DNA from: Candidatus Wolframiiraptor gerlachensis | Lineage (GTDB): Archaea > Thermoproteota > Nitrososphaeria_A > Caldarchaeales > Wolframiiraptoraceae | DNA: 64,000 bases | NCBI GenBank assembly: GCA_021323375.2 | Contig: JAJPCT020000017.1 | Coordinates: forward strand, 62,001-126,000 | Direction: 5' to 3' | Shown: piece by piece, positions 59,770 through 64,000 of the stretch | Position numbering within the stretch: the stretch's first letter is position 1 | Layout: each line of letters begins with the position of its first letter | Translations under genes and position numbers: made by a program | The notes under the pieces: generated by a model | The model's database searches: none | What the model was told of the DNA's origin: nothing | Seen by the model: only the letters and a program-made list of their open reading frames with translations

Positions 59770-60530
59770 CTCCCCATAATCCTCCGAAGCATGGTCTTTA
59801 AGCACCAAGAGGCGTAGCGTGTGATCTCACCTCTACCGAGCTTCGATTTTCCAGCCCTTCGCGGGAGAAACCTTAGAGGATATTCCTCGATCTTGCATCC
59901 AGCTTCATGGAGAAGATGAAGAAGCTGTACTTGGAATACATATCCTGACCAGAGCTCTGTGAGCCTATCTATGATCTTCTGGAGGGCCGTAGATCGGATG
60001 ACCCTGAATCCTGATGTCGCATCCTTAACCCTGATGCCTGTCGAGATCCTCGCGAGCAGGTTTGCTCCACGGCTCACAAGAACTCTGTAGATGGAGCCTT
60101 CAACCCATCCGCCTCCCGGAACATATCTAGATCCTATCACGACATCCGCCCCAGAGCTCTCCGCACGCTCAAGCATCCCGAGCAGGGTTTCCGGCGGATG
60201 ACTACCATCGGCATCCATCTCACAGATATAGTCGGCCCAGCCATGCTTCTCCAAAGCCCTCCTAAAACCATCTATATAGGCGGAGCCGATACCGAACTTG
60301 CCCGGCCTCTGAAGCAGGTCTATCCCAGGCCGAGAGGCCGCCATCCGGCGAACCACATCAGCCGTGCCATCCGGGCTCGAGTCATCAACAACCAAAACAA
60401 CAACCCTCCAGCCAGCACCCTCAAGAACATCAAGAACTGCCGGAATAAGCCAGCCAACATTCTCAGCCTCATTATAAGTCGGAATAACAACAACAGCGCC
60501 CCTCAAGCCAAAGAAAAAGAGAGCATTCAA
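59766..60530 (-). CDS. dpm1: Dolichol-phosphate mannosyltransferase-like GT2 enzyme
   Basis: 254 residues. GT2 fold with VVIPTYNEAENVGWLI, VDDSSPDGTADVV, EMDADGSHPPETL and VIGSRYVPGGG; KDATSGFRVI later. Without C-terminal membrane segments, this is the short Dpm1 type. It makes the polyprenyl-phosphate-sugar used by the PMT- and GT87-like enzymes at 30-33 kb. Confidence 0.9.
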   Translation of the reverse strand: MNALFFFGLRGAVVVIPTYNEAENVGWLIPAVLDVLEGAGWRVVVLVVDDSSPDGTADVVRRMAASRPGIDLLQRPGKFGIGSAYIDGFRRALEKHGWADYICEMDADGSHPPETLLGMLERAESSGADVVIGSRYVPGGGWVEGSIYRVLVSRGANLLARISTGIRVKDATSGFRVIRSTALQKIIDRLTELWSGYVFQVQLLHLLHEAGCKIEEYPLRFLPRRAGKSKLGRGEITRYASWCLKTMLRRIMGR

Positions 60531-60593
60531 CGATAAAAATCAAGCGAGCACGCTAATACGGTTCAGACCCATACTACAGGAAGATGTAGGTGG

Positions 60594-60683
60594 AGCCCCG
60601 GCCGGGATTTGAACCCGGGACCAACGGCTTTCTAGCCAAGAGTGGATACAAGGCCGCCGCTCTGCCGGCTGAGCTACCGGGGC
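60594..60683 (-). tRNA. tRNA-Thr (TGT) with a 17-base intron
   Basis: Minus-strand cloverleaf with acceptor GCCCCGG/CCGGGGC, anticodon TGT, discriminator T, and CCA present in the DNA at 60591-60593. The intron (60630-60646) is at the canonical 37/38 position. Spliced length 73 bases. Confidence 0.9.
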
Positions 60684-60718
60684 GCAGTTTTAAGAGTTTT
60701 TCTGCTTGGATTTAGGTG

Positions 60719-61570
60719 TTAAGGGTTTTGGGCTGGTATTAGTGCTGTGAGCAGTGTTATTGCTGCCATGATTGTTGTCAGCATGTGTGGTTTCAGCTTT
60801 TGGGATGCTCTTAGTAGTGCGGCGATTGCGATGAGTGATAGGGCGGCTGCTGTGGCTGTTGCTGTGATGAGAGCGGCCGCCTGGATGAGGCCTGTTATCT
60901 CTTGGTTTAGGAGGAGCATGTATGCTGATCCACCGATTGTTGCGGGGATGCTCATGATGAATGAGAGCCTTAGGGCTGTCTGTGGGCTTTTGCCGAGCGC
61001 GAGCAGCGCTAGGATGGTTATCCCGCTTCGGCTGATCCCGGGCAGCGCTGATAAGCCTTGAGCAAGGCCCGCGAGAAGCCCATCTCTATATGGCCTGAAG
61101 TTTTCTGCTCGGTTCCCATGATCCTTCATCCTTCCGCCCCTCCAGAGCAAGATGCTCATGATAATGTATAGTGCTCCCACGAGAGTCATGGATAGCCTGT
61201 CGAGGTGTTCGAGGGATTCAGCGACTAGGAGTGCGAGGGGTGGGGCCGCGAGCCCGGTCGCGATTATGGAGGCGAGTATGAATTTGAGGAGCCTCACCCC
61301 CTCCTCATCGCCAGCCAACCCTCTAACCATCTTGAGAATATCTCTTCTAAAGTAGGCTATTGCGGCCGCGGCTGTCGAGCCATTCAGGAATAAGCTGAGC
61401 AGGTATGCCGTGGATGGGTGGAGGCCGGCGAGATAGAAGATAAGCAGTAGTATCGTCTTGCTGCTCACGGGGAGCCACTCGAAGACTCCCTGAGCCGATC
61501 CAGCCGCGACGCCCAGAAGAAGCTCCTCATAGCCTTTCAAGACCCTTTCCCGGGTGAGAGCCGGGATCAC
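60719..61570 (-). CDS. uppP: Undecaprenyl-diphosphatase UppP (BacA family)
   Basis: 283 residues, about eight membrane segments. The motifs GSAQGVFEWLPVSSKT and GLAQGLSALPGISRSGITI are the two UppP signature blocks (with E, S and R residues). In archaea it would recycle the polyprenyl carrier used for glycan synthesis. Confidence 0.93.
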   Translation of the reverse strand: MIPALTRERVLKGYEELLLGVAAGSAQGVFEWLPVSSKTILLLIFYLAGLHPSTAYLLSLFLNGSTAAAAIAYFRRDILKMVRGLAGDEEGVRLLKFILASIIATGLAAPPLALLVAESLEHLDRLSMTLVGALYIIMSILLWRGGRMKDHGNRAENFRPYRDGLLAGLAQGLSALPGISRSGITILALLALGKSPQTALRLSFIMSIPATIGGSAYMLLLNQEITGLIQAAALITATATAAALSLIAIAALLRASQKLKPHMLTTIMAAITLLTALIPAQNP

Positions 61571-61646
61571 GTAAGAGATATATCCTCCGCATCTTCCCTC
61601 GGCTTGAAACGCTGAAATACCGGCTAGATAAAGTCCTTACTAGAGC

Positions 61647-62798
61647 TTGATATTTCTCCCGAAAGTGGTTCGTGAGAAGGAGTGCAAAGTCTGCGGCGCC
61701 AAGTCGAGGAATATCTCGGAGAGCATCGGCGTCTGCGTTAGATGCCTCAGGGAGAGGCCTGAGGAGGCTTTAGAAATAGCCATACGATCTCATCGAGAGA
61801 GTAGGGTGAGGTGGGGTCTTCCACCCGAGCCGCCGAGGACGGCTGGCGGGATAAGATGCGGGCTCTGCGATGCGAACTGCTTGATCGGGGAGGGCGAGGC
61901 GGGCTACTGCGGCCTGAGAAGAAATTTCGGCGGAAGACTCCAGTCGCTCGTCTCGGCGGAGAAGGCGCTACTCCACTACTATCTAGATGCTCATGTTACA
62001 AACTGCTGCGCGGCATGGTTCTGCCCAGCTGGAACGGGATGCGGCTACCCAGCCTACGCGGTCAAGAACGGGCCCGAGTATGGCTACTATAACCTCGCGC
62101 TCTTCTTCTATGGCTGTAGCTTTGACTGCCTTTTCTGCCAGAACTGGTCTCATAAGAGGCTGAATGAGGGAGGGCTTGTATCGGCTGACGAGCTGGTCGA
62201 ATACACTCTCAGGAACTTTAGGATTACGTGCTGGTGCTGGTTCGGCGGCTCCCCGGAGCCGCAGCTGCCATTCGCTATAAACGCTTCCCGGAGGATATTG
62301 GAGGAAAAGCCTGAGAGGAGGATCGTTAGGATCTGCTTTGAGTGGAATGGATGCGGGGCGCCCGAGCTCGTTAAGAAGGCTGGGGAGCTCGCATATATCA
62401 GCGGCGGCAATATAAAGTTCGACCTGAAGGCCTATACGCCGAGCGTTCACCGCGCCCTAACAGGGAGGGATAATAAGCGTGTCCTCGAGAACTTCGAGCT
62501 GATATACAAGGAGTTTTATGAGCGGAGAAGAGATGCCCCGGTCTTGAACGCGACAACCCTCCTCGTCCCCCACTACGTTGATGAGTATGAGGTCTCGATG
62601 ATCGCGGAGTTCATAGCGAGCCTCGACCCCGAGATTCCATACAGCCTCCTCATATTCCACCCGGATTATCTCATGAGCGATATGACGATAACCCCTAGAG
62701 AGCAGGTTGAGAGATGCTATCAGGCCGCGAAGAAGCATCTCAAAAGGGTGAATATCGGGAATGTCGCCCTCCTCGGCCTAGCCGAGGCTGAGATCTGA
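61647..62798 (+). CDS. PflX-like radical SAM protein
   Basis: 383 residues. An N-terminal zinc set (CKVCG...CVRC) precedes GIRCGLCDANCLIGEGEAGYCGLR, then the radical SAM motif in YGCSFDCLFCQNW (CxxxCxxC). The layout matches COG1313-type radical SAM proteins, relatives of pyruvate-formate-lyase activases. Many Cys near residues 125-140 may hold another metal site. Substrate unknown. TTG start at 61647. Confidence 0.82.
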   Translation: MIFLPKVVREKECKVCGAKSRNISESIGVCVRCLRERPEEALEIAIRSHRESRVRWGLPPEPPRTAGGIRCGLCDANCLIGEGEAGYCGLRRNFGGRLQSLVSAEKALLHYYLDAHVTNCCAAWFCPAGTGCGYPAYAVKNGPEYGYYNLALFFYGCSFDCLFCQNWSHKRLNEGGLVSADELVEYTLRNFRITCWCWFGGSPEPQLPFAINASRRILEEKPERRIVRICFEWNGCGAPELVKKAGELAYISGGNIKFDLKAYTPSVHRALTGRDNKRVLENFELIYKEFYERRRDAPVLNATTLLVPHYVDEYEVSMIAEFIASLDPEIPYSLLIFHPDYLMSDMTITPREQVERCYQAAKKHLKRVNIGNVALLGLAEAEI

Positions 62799-62844
62799 TC
62801 AATGGATAAATTACCGGTAATATCCTGAATGGTGAGGATGGAGG

Positions 62845-63615
62845 ATGGGGGCGGAGGTCGAGATAATAGTTAAGCCCCCGAGCATGAGGGCCTCTAAGGA
62901 GGCCGCCGCAGAGCTGAAGCGTATCGAGCCCGACGCTATAATGCTAAACCTCCCCGAGAACATAAGTGACCTAGTACAGGATCTAGCCTCCGAGAGCATC
63001 AAGTATGAGGACTTCATAGAGGAGGTTGGAGAGAGGCTTCCAAGCCCCGTGGAGGCTTGGATCAAGGGATATGAGCATATCTTACTCGAGCTCCGGGAAT
63101 TAAGGAGAGGCCCCGATGTCTACTGTTATGGAGACCTAGTCTCATTCGAGGTGGAGGCGAGGAGAGCAATTGAGGTTGCACGCCTAACCCTTAGAACGAT
63201 CATAACGGGGCGCGTCGACGTGGATGAGTGGCTTAAGCTATTCTCGGAGGAGAGGAGGATAGTTGAGGCTGGCTCAATCAGGGAGGCGGAAAAGGTCGCT
63301 AGCACGCTGATACGCTATGAGAGGGCCGCCTGCATCTCAGAGCATGCGCCAACTCATCTTAAGGCGAGGCTGGCAAGAGAGGGCATGATTACTAGGGTGC
63401 GCTATGTCGGACAGCCCTATCACTTCACTCCGCTGGAAACCCTGAGAAGAAAAATCGCAAAGGGAAACGTGAGTAGGGAGGAGGTTGAGGCTCTCGTGAG
63501 AGAGCATGTGAAATTCATCAGGGAATATGTTTACCGTAAGCCGCTCCTAGAAGCGCTTGACGAGTGGAGCATGAAGAAGCTCTACTGGCTCTATGGATGC
63601 AGGGATAAACCTTAA
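62845..63615 (+). CDS. Conserved hypothetical protein, unrecognised
   Basis: 256 residues, soluble, helix-rich. It opens with a strand-helix unit (VEIIVKPPSMRASKEAAAELKRIEPDAIMLNLPENI) that resembles the start of TraB/PrgY-like or ChaN-like proteins, where EPDAI-type segments occur. Later parts are Arg/Glu-rich helices with a Cys-His rich spot (RAACISEHAPTH). Starts 46 bases after the radical SAM gene and may share its transcript. No function assigned. Confidence 0.6.
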   Translation: MGAEVEIIVKPPSMRASKEAAAELKRIEPDAIMLNLPENISDLVQDLASESIKYEDFIEEVGERLPSPVEAWIKGYEHILLELRELRRGPDVYCYGDLVSFEVEARRAIEVARLTLRTIITGRVDVDEWLKLFSEERRIVEAGSIREAEKVASTLIRYERAACISEHAPTHLKARLAREGMITRVRYVGQPYHFTPLETLRRKIAKGNVSREEVEALVREHVKFIREYVYRKPLLEALDEWSMKKLYWLYGCRDKP

Positions 63616-63641
63616 TTCCAGGGGGATTTCCAGCCCACGAC

Positions 63642-64000
63642 ATGAGCTATCTCCTCCTTGTCATAGATTTTCAAGAGAGGTTGCTGAAGCATATTCATGG
63701 CTCGGATGATGTCTTGAGGAGCGCGGTTAAGCTGATTAGGGCCTGCAGGGTTCTAGGAGTCCCTATAATATTGACTGAGCAGATCAAGCTCGGTGAAACT
63801 ATTAGGGAGGTGAGGGAGGCCGCTGGTGTGGAGCCGATATTAAAGTCGAGCTTTAGCTGTGTGAAGTGCGAGCAGGTTCGCGGGTTCTTGGAGAAGATTA
63901 GGCCTAAGGCGGTGATCTTGGCCGGAATCGAGGCGCATATCTGCATACTCCAGACCGCTCTAGATCTTCTCGAGCTCGGCTATAGGGTCTATATTCCCGT
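63642..64000 (+). CDS. Isochorismatase-family cysteine hydrolase (partial)
   Basis: The first 119 residues from ATG 63642, cut by the window end. The catalytic triad is present: Asp9 (VIDFQE), Lys68 (ILKSSFS) and Cys101 (GIEAHICILQ). The short first part without long inserts is like YcaC/nicotinamidase-related members. Hydrolyses a small amide or ester; substrate unknown. Probably in the same operon as the gene before. Confidence 0.88.
   Translation, partial: MSYLLLVIDFQERLLKHIHGSDDVLRSAVKLIRACRVLGVPIILTEQIKLGETIREVREAAGVEPILKSSFSCVKCEQVRGFLEKIRPKAVILAGIEAHICILQTALDLLELGYRVYIP

Overview
The window looks like one stretch of the chromosome of a thermophilic archaeon of the Thermoproteota (TACK) side. 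The evidence is a short crenarchaeal-type XPF nuclease without helicase domain, GINS and primase of archaeal type, TFB, aIF1 and aIF5B, the Kae1/Bud32/Sua5 tRNA-modification set, a GGGP synthase for ether lipids, tRNA introns at the canonical position, C/D box sRNAs, TATA-like boxes about 25 bases before many starts, and a CRISPR repeat of the Thermoproteales kind. No rRNA operon or Orc1/Cdc6 gene is present and I cannot name the genus.

Layout. 1-4.6 kb: a sugar uptake and catabolism locus (ABC permease, single-domain ATPase, membrane-anchored extracellular protein, divergent substrate-binding protein with frame damage, TIM-barrel sugar isomerase). 4.6-7.5 kb: a decayed, gene-poor stretch with small or interrupted genes, a relic CRISPR array of three repeats, a strong palindrome and a C/D box sRNA. 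7.5-11.1 kb: thiamine-binding protein, XPF nuclease, zinc ribbon, SPL-type radical SAM, Nre repair protein and two further C/D box sRNAs. 11.3-17.1 kb: initiator tRNA, eS31-eS24-eS6-aIF5B operon, a membrane-anchored caspase-fold candidate and a duplicated surface protein. 17.1-24.7 kb: MoaA, polyferredoxin and aldehyde:ferredoxin oxidoreductase, Kae1-Bud32-RdgB, PheS, tRNA-Arg. 24.7-25.9 kb: decayed IS110-type element with a structured candidate RNA and small leader ORFs. 26-37.9 kb: Sua5, CoaD, a membrane/wHTH cluster of unknown role, two membrane glycosyltransferases, Elp3, LarA-like protein, site-2 protease, pyruvate-kinase C-domain protein, RimI/Ard1. 38-40 kb: decayed TnpB element with 3' hairpin. 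40.3-64 kb: housekeeping genes (CysS, TFB, aIF1, glycerate kinase, PriS, RpiB, ThrS, KaiC-like ATPase, M29 peptidase, GGGPS, Elf1-like, Clp1, Gins51, Nudix, ThiL, Dpm1, UppP, radical SAM, isochorismatase) and two intron-containing tRNAs.

How the genes fit together. Sua5, Kae1 and Bud32 give most of the t6A tRNA pathway, and Elp3 adds a second wobble-region modification. MoaA beside a ferredoxin/AOR pair fits supply of pyranopterin to a tungsten enzyme. Dpm1, the PMT-like and GT-C glycosyltransferases, UppP and the sequon-rich membrane protein point to surface glycosylation. PriS, Gins51, XPF and Nre serve replication and repair.

The least explained parts are the two transposase remnants, each preceded through an ATGA-type overlap by a related small ORF; the structured RNA candidate beside the IS110 remnant; the caspase-like membrane protein next to aIF5B; the wHTH membrane-protein cluster; and several single-base frame breaks and in-frame TAG codons, mostly in accessory genes but also in thiL.
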